The translations under genes were made by a program, and so were the position numbers. A stretch of DNA of 64,000 bases, taken from the NCBI GenBank assembly GCA_013289765.1, contig JABCZI010000006.1:235844-299843 (forward strand). The letters run 5' to 3'. Source of the stretch: Acidobacteriota bacterium (lineage in GTDB: Bacteria; Acidobacteriota; Terriglobia; Terriglobales; Acidobacteriaceae). The notes below the pieces were generated by a model. The model saw only the letters and a list, made by a program, of their open reading frames with translations. It did not search any database and had not been told where the DNA came from. The stretch's first letter is position 1. Each line of letters begins with the position of its first letter. Below, piece after piece: positions 1 through 8,676 of the stretch.

Positions 1-2
1 AA

Positions 3-296
3 GAAAAAGTGCTGGCCGCCAAGCGCGCCGGAGTCAACACCGTGATTCTGCCCGCGGAAAATAAGATGAATGTTGAGGAGGATCTCACCCCCGAGCAACT
101 CGCGAACCTCACCATTCACTATGTCAAGACAATCGGCGAGGCTCTACGCATATCGCTTCCCAAGGTGGCGGAGTCGCTGGCTGCAAAGTCAGTGCTTACG
201 CCGCCCAAGGATTCGAGGCCGGAGCATGGTACGGTTTCACCGGTACAAGGGCCGCCGACGGTTGCTCACGACAAAGTTGTACCCTGGCATTCTTAA
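3..296 (+). CDS. lon: Lon protease, C-terminal end (partial)
   Basis: This is the last 97 codons of an ATP-dependent Lon (family S16) protease, read in frame from the window edge. The visible start EKVLAAKRAGVNTVILPAEN matches the conserved stretch of the Lon proteolytic domain that begins at the catalytic-lysine loop, and the following EDLTPEQL and HYVKTIGEAL are also typical. The Ser of the Ser-Lys dyad, the AAA+ module and the N-domain lie outside the window. After about residue 60 a proline-rich tail (SVLTPPKD onward) extends past the usual Lon end. Lon degrades misfolded and regulatory proteins in the cytoplasm. A strong terminator follows 30 bp downstream. Confidence 0.85.
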   Translation, partial: EKVLAAKRAGVNTVILPAENKMNVEEDLTPEQLANLTIHYVKTIGEALRISLPKVAESLAAKSVLTPPKDSRPEHGTVSPVQGPPTVAHDKVVPWHS

Positions 297-326
297 CAGC
301 AATTGGCAGTGGTGAGCTGTAAACGA

Positions 327-366
327 GCCCTGATGTTCCGTTCGAACATCAGGGCATTTGTTTCTT
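327..366 (+). terminator. Rho-independent terminator after lon
   Basis: A perfect 12-bp stem GCCCTGATGTTC / GAACATCAGGGC (327-338 and 344-355) with a 5-nt loop is followed by a T-rich tail (atttgtttctttg). It sits 30 bp after the lon stop and should end that transcript. Confidence 0.85.
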
Positions 367-646
367 TGCGTTGCGTCCGCGAAGTGACCTCGACGGATTG
401 CAATTCCTGCGGCAAGCTTGCTGGCGCGGCGCGAGGACCACGTCCCGGCGCCTGTGAATGGTCTGTAAAGATCTGTAAACTTGTGAGAGCGATCTTGACT
501 CTCTCACCAGAGGAGTCTACCATCCTGCACATCGTTTCCTCCCCCCGATATCTAGCTAGTTTGGTGGTTAGTGTATTTCGCAAGTTAGCGGTTTTGACGG
601 GATCGATCCTCTTCCAATTAAAAAAGATTCCGAGCGAGGTGGCTCA
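367..646. other. Intergenic stretch, nothing recognised
   Basis: This leader of the next gene holds no recognisable RNA or gene. Overlapping short open frames on both strands lack ribosome sites and family features. A plausible ribosome-binding sequence (gagcgagg) lies just before the ATG at 647. Confidence 0.4.
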
Positions 647-1909
647 ATGCATTTCCGTCACACGCGGCTGAAGATCGTTCTTCTAGCGGCTCTGTTTGCT
701 GTGGTTGGATTAGCACCGCAGGCAGGAGCGCAAAGCATAAAAGTTCTTTACGCACTCGGCGCAACCAGCACCGATGCCGCAAGTCCGCTGGGCGCGCTGA
801 TTGCCGACAAAACCTCGCTTTATGGTACAGCCAATATTGGTGGCGAGTTCGGCTATGGCGCGGTCTTCCAACTTACGAAACCTGCGTCGCCCGGTGCTCC
901 ATGGACGGAAACGATTTTATACAGTTTTACTGGCGGAGCAGATGGTTCTCGCCCATTTGATACGCTCGCCATGGACAGTACCGGCGTACTCTATGGCACG
1001 ACGGCACTTGGCGGGGCCAGCGGAGACGGAGTTGTATTCAAGCTTGCTCCACCTGCCATTTCAGGCGGCGCCTGGAGTTACAGCCTTATTCACACCTTTG
1101 CCGGAGCCGACGGTGCGACTCCCTATGCTGGCGTAGTCATCCATCGGAACGGCGTACTGTACGGAACAACAATCGCTGGCGGAAAATACGGAGTCGGCAC
1201 GGTTTATGAAGTGGTGCCCCCCACTGCGGGTGGCGCCTGGACCGAGAATGTGCTTTGGAGTTTTAGCAATGCTCAAGGCACTCCCGCAGCCCGAGGTTGC
1301 GAGCCATATGCCGGAGTTACTCTCAGTCCGCAGGGAACCCTTTATGGAACGACGCAGGCTTGCGGAGCGAATAACGGCGGTGTTGTGTACAGGCTCGCGC
1401 CTCCTGCGCCAGGACAATCGAATTGGAGCCAAGCCGTGCTGCACTCATTTGTCGCCGGTGGCGCGGAAGGTTATGCGCCGATGGGCGGGGTCATTTTTGG
1501 CCGGAACCGAGCATTGTTCGGTTGCACTAACGCAGGCAATGGCTCCGTTTTCGAACTGTCGCCCCCGGCGATCGAGGGTGGAGCATGGACCGAACAGGTC
1601 ATCGCGAGCCTTCCAAGTTATTCCTATTGCCAGGGCAATTTAACAATCGATCCGGCATCGGGTGCGATCTACGGGACAGCTTCGCTGGGCGGTGCGAACA
1701 ATGCGGGAAATATATTTAGCCTGACCCCTCCAAGTGGCGGCGCGTGGTCCTTCACTGATCTCTACGACTTCACAGGCAATGCCGATGGCGCATTTCCCTA
1801 TGCCGGTCTTTTATTGCGCGGCGGTGTGCTCTATGGAACGACCAACGCTGGTGGCAACTCCAATTTCGTGACGAGCGGCGGCGGAACCATTTTCGGTCTC
1901 GTCCCGTGA
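647..1909 (+). CDS. Secreted GloVer-type tandem-repeat protein (TIGR03803-like)
   Basis: A 420-residue protein with a signal peptide (basic start MHFRHTRLK, hydrophobic core, probable cleavage after AGAQS). The rest is repeats of roughly 55-60 residues with the pattern LYGTT..GG....GVVF.L.PP...GGAW.....LHSF. This matches the choice-of-anchor tandem-repeat family I know as GloVer (TIGR03803), predicted to form a surface beta structure. At least six repeats are visible. No anchor domain is obvious at the C-terminus, which ends soon after the last repeat (GGTIFGLVP). Its molecular function is not known. Alone on its strand, with no clear operon partner. Confidence 0.8.
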   Translation: MHFRHTRLKIVLLAALFAVVGLAPQAGAQSIKVLYALGATSTDAASPLGALIADKTSLYGTANIGGEFGYGAVFQLTKPASPGAPWTETILYSFTGGADGSRPFDTLAMDSTGVLYGTTALGGASGDGVVFKLAPPAISGGAWSYSLIHTFAGADGATPYAGVVIHRNGVLYGTTIAGGKYGVGTVYEVVPPTAGGAWTENVLWSFSNAQGTPAARGCEPYAGVTLSPQGTLYGTTQACGANNGGVVYRLAPPAPGQSNWSQAVLHSFVAGGAEGYAPMGGVIFGRNRALFGCTNAGNGSVFELSPPAIEGGAWTEQVIASLPSYSYCQGNLTIDPASGAIYGTASLGGANNAGNIFSLTPPSGGAWSFTDLYDFTGNADGAFPYAGLLLRGGVLYGTTNAGGNSNFVTSGGGTIFGLVP

Positions 1910-2067
1910 TTGAGGGGATATGATTCACGGGACATCCTAGATCCATTTCCGACTCGACCTCGGCATAGAGCGGCTGCGCTCAACGCGATCCTCACCGGTC
2001 TTCTGCGAAAAGATCCCGCTCTCGATTTTTCCATGCGCGGTACACTTATGGAACCAGCCTTGGCTCT

Positions 2068-2796
2068 ATGCGCGTGCGCGTCCTCTTCTTCGGCATGTTG
2101 AAAGATCTCGTGGGCAAGTCCAGCGATTCTCTGGAACTGCCTGAGGGAGCCTCGGTGCGCGATGTGCTGGAGCACTATTTGTCGCGAGTGCCCAAGCTGA
2201 AGACATCCTTGACGTCAATCGCCGTAGCGGTAAATCAGCAATACGCTTCGGCGGAGACCAAGCTGAAATCCGACGACGAAGTGGCGCTCTTGCCGCCGGT
2301 GAGTGGAGGATCGGGAAAAGCGCTCATCACTCGCGATGTAATCCGCACGTCTGACGTGCTTTCCCGCATCAAGCAAGGCGAGGACGGCGCCGCTGTTGTA
2401 TTCGAAGGTGTAGTGCGCAACCAGACGCGCGAGCGGAAGACGCTCTATCTCGACTACGAAGCCTACGAGGAGATGGCGCTTGAGCAGCTGGAGAGTCTGG
2501 CGCAGCGGGCGCTAAAGGAATTCGCGGTTCGCGATGTAGCCATTGTTCATCGGCTTGGGCGATTGGAGATCGGCGAAACCAGCGTGCTGATCGTGGTCGC
2601 ATCGGCCCATCGCGCCGCTGCTTTCGATGCTTGCCGCTGGCTGATTGATACCCTGAAGCGCACCGTCCCAATCTGGAAAAAAGAGTACTTCGAAGATGGT
2701 GTTGTCTGGGCCGATGGTGAGCCTTTCCCGCCCGAAATTCACCCCGAAAATGATTCCTGCTCGGGCAGCCCCGGCAAGGAAGACGCATCTAAGTGA
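2068..2796 (+). CDS. MoaD-MoaE fusion (molybdopterin synthase)
   Basis: A 242-residue fusion of both molybdopterin synthase subunits. Residues 1 to about 81 are a MoaD/ThiS ubiquitin-like fold beginning MRVRVLFFGMLKDLVG and ending in the diglycine motif LLPPVSGG. Residues from about 85 to 230 are MoaE (VFEGVVRNQTR, AIVHRLGRLEIGE, HRAAAFDACRWLID, PIWKKEYFEDG with its catalytic-type lysines). The enzyme inserts two sulfurs into precursor Z to make molybdopterin, and normally needs a free MoaD C-terminal glycine as thiocarboxylate. Here the GG is followed directly by S, so the chain must be cut to work, as known for mycobacterial MoaX. No other moa gene is adjacent. ATG at 2068 is chosen because the fold starts there. 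Confidence 0.88.
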   Translation: MRVRVLFFGMLKDLVGKSSDSLELPEGASVRDVLEHYLSRVPKLKTSLTSIAVAVNQQYASAETKLKSDDEVALLPPVSGGSGKALITRDVIRTSDVLSRIKQGEDGAAVVFEGVVRNQTRERKTLYLDYEAYEEMALEQLESLAQRALKEFAVRDVAIVHRLGRLEIGETSVLIVVASAHRAAAFDACRWLIDTLKRTVPIWKKEYFEDGVVWADGEPFPPEIHPENDSCSGSPGKEDASK

Positions 2797-2828
2797 GCGG
2801 GCTTGGGAAGGCATACCTCGTTTACCGA

Positions 2829-3755
2829 ATGACAAGATTCACTACCTTAATTTTGCTGCTGCTGGCTTGCGCCCTGTCGAGCGCACAGCAGGCTCCTATT
2901 CAAAAACAGCCAGAAGGTACGCTTAAGGTTGATGTCAAACTCGTGAATGTGTACGTCACCGTCACCGACGCACATGGATCTCCGGTCGCGGGTCTCAAGA
3001 AAGAGAATTTCCGTTTGCAGGAAGATGGGCGCGAGCAGATCATCTCGGTGTTTGATAAAGAATCCGCGCTCCCGCTTTCGATCGCGCTCGCCATTGATAC
3101 CAGCCTGAGCACGCGGCACGATCTGCCACTCGAACAGGCTTCCGCGAAACGCTTTGCCCGCGCCATCCTGCGCCCGGTCGATGCCTTGTCTGTATTTGGA
3201 TTTAGCGAAACGGTATTGCAGTCAACTTCCTACACCGCCGACATGCACCGCATAGAAGAGGGAATCGACCACGTCCGCCTGGGTGCGGCCACCGCATTGT
3301 TCGACGCCGTTTATTTAGCTTCGCGTTCGCTGGATAAACGGCAAGGACGCAAAGTTATGGTGCTGATCACGGACGGTGGCGACACCATCAGTAAATACAC
3401 CTACCAGGAAGCGGCGCGCGCCGCCGAAGAAGCCGAAGCCCTGGTTTATAGCATCATCGTCGTTCCCATCGAGAGCAGCGCCGGACGCGAAACCGGCGGC
3501 GAGAATGCGCTGATCCAGCTCTCCGAAGACACAGGAGGCAAGTACTACTATGCAACCTCGATGTCGCAACTGGACGGTGCCTTCCGCCAGATCAGCGACG
3601 AACTCCGCACTCAATATCTGCTGGCCTACTATCCCTCCCAGCGTTTATCGAACTCGCAGTTCCGGCGCATTCAAGTTGCCGTCAGCCCAGCCGAGCCGAC
3701 CTCTTATCACGTGCGACACCGGGCGGGGTATTACACGGCGAAGTCGGATTTCTGA
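2829..3755 (+). CDS. Secreted VWFA-related protein (acidobacterial type, TIGR03436-like)
   Basis: A 308-residue secreted protein with signal peptide MTRFTTLILLLLACALSSAQ. A first domain (about 25-80) carries VDVKLVNVYVTVTDAHG, typical of the VWFA-related acidobacterial family, and is followed by a von Willebrand A domain (about 82-265) with an intact metal site motif DTSLS and the later ITDGGD. Such proteins are likely surface adhesion or complex-assembly factors; the ligand is unknown. An in-frame GTG at 2793 overlaps the moaDE stop and has a better-placed GGAAG, so translation may start there with a 12-residue longer n-region. Downstream lies a 347-bp gap. Confidence 0.8.
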   Translation: MTRFTTLILLLLACALSSAQQAPIQKQPEGTLKVDVKLVNVYVTVTDAHGSPVAGLKKENFRLQEDGREQIISVFDKESALPLSIALAIDTSLSTRHDLPLEQASAKRFARAILRPVDALSVFGFSETVLQSTSYTADMHRIEEGIDHVRLGAATALFDAVYLASRSLDKRQGRKVMVLITDGGDTISKYTYQEAARAAEEAEALVYSIIVVPIESSAGRETGGENALIQLSEDTGGKYYYATSMSQLDGAFRQISDELRTQYLLAYYPSQRLSNSQFRRIQVAVSPAEPTSYHVRHRAGYYTAKSDF

Positions 3756-4102
3756 ACTTTATCCGACTTCTGTAGTAGGTATTTCTCTGTATCTAATGCG
3801 GCACACAAAACACCGCAGACAGCAATGTTTTCGCGGGATAATTCTCGATTTCCAAACTTCAAATATGGTTTTATGGATTGCGCAATTTCTCAAAGTTAGT
3901 TTGTGTGCGCTTCCGCACCGACCGACATTTCGTAAGTGTTTGATTGATAAAGCAATGCCGGATATTCCCATATCGGCATAATGCTGGTGCAAAAATTGCT
4001 AAGCTGATGACCAGAAATACTGTTCTACACCGCTTGGAATGACTGTAACAGCTTGACGCTAAGGCAGAACGGCAAAGAACAATTTCGAAAGGCAGGCCTA
4101 CT
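3756..4102. other. AT-rich leader of the TonB receptor gene
   Basis: No gene is supported. The stretch is AT-richer than its neighbours and probably carries the promoter for the receptor gene at 4103. A weak sigma70-like pair, TTGATT near 3941 with TATTCC 17 bp on, is only suggestive. A ribosome site (aggcaggcc) lies just before the ATG. Confidence 0.3.
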
Positions 4103-7100
4103 ATGACCGTCAACTCCCCTCGCCATGAACGATTTGTCCTTCTAACTCTGGTGGTCCTCGCAGTGCTCTTTGTCTCGCTTACAGCACTTGCTCAGACGAC
4201 GATTCAGACCGGTAGTATTGTCGGCACTGTGACCGACTCCACCGGCGCCGTGGTTCCGAATGCGAAAGTTACCATCACGGGACCAACCGGGCAGACCATC
4301 CACACCACTACCACGGGATCCGGTACCTATTCCTCCGGTTCTCTAGTGCCGGGAAGCTACACAATTCGCATTGAGGGCAAGGGATTCAAGACGACTCAAC
4401 TGACCTCCAACGTTCAGGTGGGCAATGCCGCGAACGGGGATGTCAAGCTGGAGATCGGCCAAGAGAGCACTGTGGTTGAGGTGCAAGGCTCTGAAGTTCA
4501 GGTCAACACCGAGCAAGCCACGGTTCAAGGCGTGTTAACCGCCAACCAGATCGAGAACCTGCCGGTGAACGGACGCAACTTCCTTGATCTCGCGCAGCTT
4601 GAACCGGGCGTGCAGATTCAAGATGGTCAGAACTTTGACCCCACCAAAGCGGGCTATTCCTCGATATCATTCGGCGGCCGTTTTGGACGCACGGCCCGCA
4701 TTGAAGTTGACGGCGTGGACGTTTCGGATGAAACCGTGGGAACGACCACAACCGATATCCCCGCGAGCGGCATTCAGGAATTCCAGATCGGTCAGGCCAG
4801 TTTGGATATGTCAACCGAGTTGACGTCTTCCGGTGCGGTGAACGTCACAACTAAATCCGGGACAAACGGGTTCCACGGCGAAGCTTTTGGTCAATTCCGC
4901 GATAACAGGGCAGGAGCTGCCGCACTGCCGGGCGGAGCTGATCTGTACTCCCAACGCAGCCAGTACGGCGCCGATTTGGGCGGGCCGATTATCAAGGACA
5001 AGTTATTCTTCTTCGGCGACGGCGAGCGAACGGTTCAGAACACGCAATCGGCGGTGCCTATTTCCGCTCCTTTCAACGCGTTTTCCGGCAGCTTTAGCGA
5101 TCCCTTCCGTGAGGACAATCTGTTAGGGCGTTTGGACTACCAGCTCACCAAGAGCGCACGCGTCTTCTATCGCTACTCTTATTTCAAGAATCTGCTGGGG
5201 GCGACTTTCGGATTCGGCTACTCCGTGTATGACAACAAAGACATCACACGCAACAATGTCGTGGGTGTTGATTTCAATACCGGCAGCTTCACCCATTCCA
5301 TCCGCTTCTCGTACTTGAAGTTTCAAAACCAAATTGTCGATGCCACGACCGGAAGCTCGACGCTGCCATTTGCTAACATCGGCGCCGAGATTTTCATGGG
5401 CGCCACCGGCCTTGTCGCCGGACCTAATCTACTGGCCCCCCAGAGCACGCCGCAGAGCGATCACGAAATTAAGTACGATGGCAGTAAGGTTTTGGGCTCG
5501 CACATCATTCGCTACGGAGTCACCTTCAATCACCTTCAGGGCGGCGGCTTCGCATCGTTCTTTAAGAACGGGCCACAGGTTGTTTCCTCGGTCAACACGG
5601 CCGATATGGCTGTGGCGGCGACAGGGCCCTTCCCGGGCGGGATATCCAATCCGCTCAACTACCCTGCCGACGGCGGGTTTGTCTTGGGCAATGGCTTGGG
5701 CTTCTCCACGACGAAAGCGGCGCTTGGATTTCCGGCTGGCGGGTTAGGGCCCGATAACCGGATGCTCCTTTACGTCGGAGACTCCTGGAAAATAAAGCGG
5801 AACTTCACGCTCACTTATGGCCTGCGCTATGAACGCGACACGGGCCGTACTGACAGCCAATACGCCGCCATTCCTGGACTCAGCGGTCTCATACCGGGAC
5901 TTGGAAATTCGGTCAATCAGCCGAATACGAACTTTTCTCCCGAACTGGGTTTTGCCTGGGATCCCGCGAAGAATGGCAAGACTGTCGTTCGTGGGGGCAT
6001 TGGATTGTTCTACGAGAATGCTATCTGGAACAATGTCCTCTTTGATGGTCCATTCCGCGAACCTACCGGTGCCTTCCTGCAGACTCCCGCGCCTTGCTCG
6101 TCGGCGGGATCTCCGGCGACTCTAAAGACCGAGACCGGCGACATTACCCCCTCAGCCGCGGTGTGCGGCACTTCAAACGGCTTCCCATTGATCGGGAACG
6201 TCTTGGCGCCGCTCCTCGCTCTTCAGGCGCAGTACCAAGCGGCAAACCCACTCAACCTGCAGACACCCAATCCGGCTTTTGCGGGGCAGTATCTCAACGG
6301 CTGTGCCGGTGCCGCCGTCGGGTCGACTTGTTTCTTCGCGCCCGGGAACAACATGTTTAATCCAAACTACAAGTCGCCGCGCTCGGTCGTGATGAACATT
6401 GGCGTCCAACACGAGATCCGTCCCGGCATGATCATCAGCGCTGATTTCATCCGCAACGTGCAAACCCATTTCCTGCTGGGTGTGGACCAGAATCACGCTG
6501 GCTCCATTGGCACCTTTAACCTGGGCGGCGCGCAGGCGGCAATCGCCGCGACATTGGCCGCTTGCGGACCAGGAGTGACCTCGGTTAGCGCAAGCTACGC
6601 GGCGCCATGCCCAAATTTTCTTGACAGCAACGGTAACCCTCGAGCAGCCACCATGGCAGACTTCGCCGCTAATGGCCTCGGTTCTTCGACCGACATGGGA
6701 GGCAACAGCTGTCTCTCCGTGCTTGGCTATAATTGTGCTTTCCCTGGTATCAATCCCAATGCTCCCCCGCTCACCTTCCTGTCGCCGGTGGGACGTTCCG
6801 AGTACGACGGCCTACAGATGAAGTGGGTGGAGAATGTGAAGAGTCCGTTCCGGGGAGCGAAAGCCTTAAACTTCCAGGTAGCGTATAGCCTGTCCCGGTT
6901 CAACAATAGCGGGGGAGGAGTAGGGCCGGACTTGACCGTAACAGCGGCTAGCGGTGACCAGGATTTCATTGTCCCTGCTCTGGATAACTCCAATGTCAAC
7001 CGTTACTTCGGTCCCTCCACGCTGGACCGCACTCATCAGCTATCTTTCGGTGGGTACGTCGACTTGCGAGGAGGATTTCAGGTTGGAGTAATATCACATT

Positions 7101-7693
7101 TTTACAGCCCACTCTCGACCACTCTCACCGTTCCGAACACAGGCAACGGCGCCGGCGAGATCTTCCGCACTGACTTCACCGGCAGCGGAGTCACGCAAGA
7201 CCCGATCCCGGGCACCCATGTCGGAAACTTTGATCGTGGAATTAATGCAAGCAACATCAACAAGGTCATCTCTAACTACAACGCCAACGTTGCCGGTCAG
7301 GCTACGCCCGCCGGGCAGGTTCTGATCCAAAACAACCTGATGACACTACCTGACCTGGTAGCCTTGGGCGGCGTAGCTCCTACGTTGCCGCTTGCGCCTG
7401 CCGACCAAGTCAACTACAGCTGGCTCAAAGCATTCGACACGACAATCGCCTGGAGTCACACTTTCTTCGAGCGAGTGACTATTAAGCCGCAGGTTGGTTT
7501 CTACAACCTTATGAACTTTGCTAACTTCGATCTGCCGACAAGCATGATGTCGGGCCTGCTGTCCGGTTCTACCGGCGCCGTGAATGGCACGAACTATGCT
7601 GGGCATCTGGTCAATCGCGTGGGCGTAGGCACCGGCGTCTACGCGCTCGGTTCGCCTCGGCAAATCGAATTCAGTCTGAAGATAGTTTTCTAG
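4103..7693 (+). CDS. TonB-dependent receptor with N-terminal carboxypeptidase-regulatory domain (Oar-like)
   Basis: An 1196-residue outer-membrane protein. A signal peptide (to about residue 30, ending LTALAQ) is followed by a carboxypeptidase-regulatory-like beta sandwich (about 35-115: GSIVGTVTDSTGAVVPNAKVT, GSYTIRIEGKGFKT), then a plug domain (VNTEQATVQGVLTANQIENLPVNGRNF) and a long beta barrel ending in the aromatic C-terminal residue F (QIEFSLKIVF), as usual for barrel insertion. Acidobacteria carry many such Oar-like receptors; substrates are mostly unknown but are probably oligosaccharides or peptides. No SusD-like partner or glycan enzymes are adjacent, so the substrate cannot be inferred. 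A strong terminator follows at once. Confidence 0.88.
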   Translation: MTVNSPRHERFVLLTLVVLAVLFVSLTALAQTTIQTGSIVGTVTDSTGAVVPNAKVTITGPTGQTIHTTTTGSGTYSSGSLVPGSYTIRIEGKGFKTTQLTSNVQVGNAANGDVKLEIGQESTVVEVQGSEVQVNTEQATVQGVLTANQIENLPVNGRNFLDLAQLEPGVQIQDGQNFDPTKAGYSSISFGGRFGRTARIEVDGVDVSDETVGTTTTDIPASGIQEFQIGQASLDMSTELTSSGAVNVTTKSGTNGFHGEAFGQFRDNRAGAAALPGGADLYSQRSQYGADLGGPIIKDKLFFFGDGERTVQNTQSAVPISAPFNAFSGSFSDPFREDNLLGRLDYQLTKSARVFYRYSYFKNLLGATFGFGYSVYDNKDITRNNVVGVDFNTGSFTHSIRFSYLKFQNQIVDATTGSSTLPFANIGAEIFMGATGLVAGPNLLAPQSTPQSDHEIKYDGSKVLGSHIIRYGVTFNHLQGGGFASFFKNGPQVVSSVNTADMAVAATGPFPGGISNPLNYPADGGFVLGNGLGFSTTKAALGFPAGGLGPDNRMLLYVGDSWKIKRNFTLTYGLRYERDTGRTDSQYAAIPGLSGLIPGLGNSVNQPNTNFSPELGFAWDPAKNGKTVVRGGIGLFYENAIWNNVLFDGPFREPTGAFLQTPAPCSSAGSPATLKTETGDITPSAAVCGTSNGFPLIGNVLAPLLALQAQYQAANPLNLQTPNPAFAGQYLNGCAGAAVGSTCFFAPGNNMFNPNYKSPRSVVMNIGVQHEIRPGMIISADFIRNVQTHFLLGVDQNHAGSIGTFNLGGAQAAIAATLAACGPGVTSVSASYAAPCPNFLDSNGNPRAATMADFAANGLGSSTDMGGNSCLSVLGYNCAFPGINPNAPPLTFLSPVGRSEYDGLQMKWVENVKSPFRGAKALNFQVAYSLSRFNNSGGGVGPDLTVTAASGDQDFIVPALDNSNVNRYFGPSTLDRTHQLSFGGYVDLRGGFQVGVISHFYSPLSTTLTVPNTGNGAGEIFRTDFTGSGVTQDPIPGTHVGNFDRGINASNINKVISNYNANVAGQATPAGQVLIQNNLMTLPDLVALGGVAPTLPLAPADQVNYSWLKAFDTTIAWSHTFFERVTIKPQVGFYNLMNFANFDLPTSMMSGLLSGSTGAVNGTNYAGHLVNRVGVGTGVYALGSPRQIEFSLKIVF

Positions 7694-7715
7694 CTGAGTT
7701 GCAAAGCAAAATTGA

Positions 7716-7746
7716 AACCAGCCCTCTTCAAGGGCTGGTTTTTTTT
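7716..7746 (+). terminator. Rho-independent terminator after the TonB receptor gene
   Basis: A perfect 10-bp stem AACCAGCCCT / AGGGCTGGTT (7716-7725, 7731-7740) with a 5-nt loop runs straight into six more T residues. It begins 22 bp after the receptor stop codon. Confidence 0.9.
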
Positions 7747-7758
7747 GGCCCTCAGAGA

Positions 7759-8088
7759 TTACGGCGTCAGTTCACCGCGTAAGTGCTTCGAAAGCTTTTC
7801 GATCTGTTTCAGCTTCTGCACCACATCCTTGGGAAACATTCCCTTCTCGATACTCTGGACGTCCACAGGAATAGACTGCGCCAGCCTAGACAGTTCATCG
7901 GCCTCCTGTTTGAGTTTTGCGGGATCTGCCGCTAAATGGTAGACCGTCGGAGGAGGGACATTTTTCTGCGTTTGAGTGTCCGCCTGGGCTGCCTGCTGCT
8001 GGCCGGGTGGTCTTGGGTGCGTTTGCCCCGCGAGGAGAAATGGCGAGAAGCCGACGATGAGCGATAGGGCAGGGACAAGGTGATTCAT
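7759..8088 (-). CDS. Small secreted protein, function unknown
   Basis: A 109-residue protein beginning MNHLVPALSLIVGFSPFLLAGQ, a clear signal peptide, then a Gln- and Pro-rich linker (RPPGQQQAAQADTQ) and a charged helical C-terminal half (DPAKLKQEADELSRLAQSIP, DVVQKLKQIEKLSKHL) that may form a short coiled coil. The start at 8088 is preferred over longer frames because AGGAGG lies eight bases upstream on the minus strand. It is convergent with the TonB receptor gene. I do not recognise a functional family. It resembles small periplasmic helical proteins frequent in acidobacteria, but no role can be stated. Confidence 0.7.
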   Translation of the reverse strand: MNHLVPALSLIVGFSPFLLAGQTHPRPPGQQQAAQADTQTQKNVPPPTVYHLAADPAKLKQEADELSRLAQSIPVDVQSIEKGMFPKDVVQKLKQIEKLSKHLRGELTP

Positions 8089-8274
8089 GGGAGACCTCCT
8101 ACGGGAAGGGAATCTTGCCGGGAATTTTACTCCGTACTCACACTTCGCGGACAATTTTGACTTGCGGCGCAAATGCTCTCGATCGATTTGGCGACAATAC
8201 TCTGCCGGGAACATGCACTCGGTTTCGGTTGGAGTTCTTTCGCAGTTATTTCACTCCACATGTACAATGCCGCT

Positions 8275-8547
8275 ATGCCTTTCCGCACCCAGGGAAATCC
8301 TAATGCCGCCAAGCGTGGCCGGACTCCTCCTCCTGAAGAGACTTTCGAAGAGGCCAACTTCCTGAAAGCGCTGGGTGAGAAGCAGAAGTCGGTCAGCGTA
8401 AAATTGATGGACGGTCAGGTCGTGAGCGGTTGGATTGAGTATTACGACAAACACATGGTGCGGCTGACGCGCGACGGGGTTCCCAATCTTTTCATTTTTA
8501 AGCACGAGATTATGTACATCGCGGAAGATGGTGGGAAGAGGAAGTAG
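8275..8547 (+). CDS. Hfq-like Sm-fold protein
   Basis: A 90-residue protein with a basic N-terminus (MPFRTQGNPNAAKRGRTPPP) and a domain that follows the Sm/Hfq pattern: an N-terminal helix (FEEANFLKALGEKQ), strands with LMDGQVVSGWIEYYDKHMVRL, and an Sm2-like end FIFKHEIMYI that parallels the YKHA motif of Hfq. Hfq binds small RNAs and mRNAs and helps them pair. The canonical Hfq KH is present here as KH within IFKHEI. The start at 8275 is uncertain; ATG at 8260 is also in frame and neither has a clear Shine-Dalgarno. It is divergent from the small secreted gene upstream. Confidence 0.7.
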   Translation: MPFRTQGNPNAAKRGRTPPPEETFEEANFLKALGEKQKSVSVKLMDGQVVSGWIEYYDKHMVRLTRDGVPNLFIFKHEIMYIAEDGGKRK

Positions 8548-8676
8548 GGGCTCCGGCGTCCGGCTCCCGCTAACCAGCTTCCGGGAGGACATAGTCTTTA
8601 ATCTTCCCGGTACCCTTGCCGTTCTTTAGAGCTCAAAGCCGCAGGCCGGAAGCCGGCCGCCGGAAGCGGAATTAGA

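Noticed and set aside
303..671. 122-codon plus-strand frame after lon
   Set aside because: It runs through a strong terminator and into the next gene start, with Cys/Arg-rich random-looking sequence.
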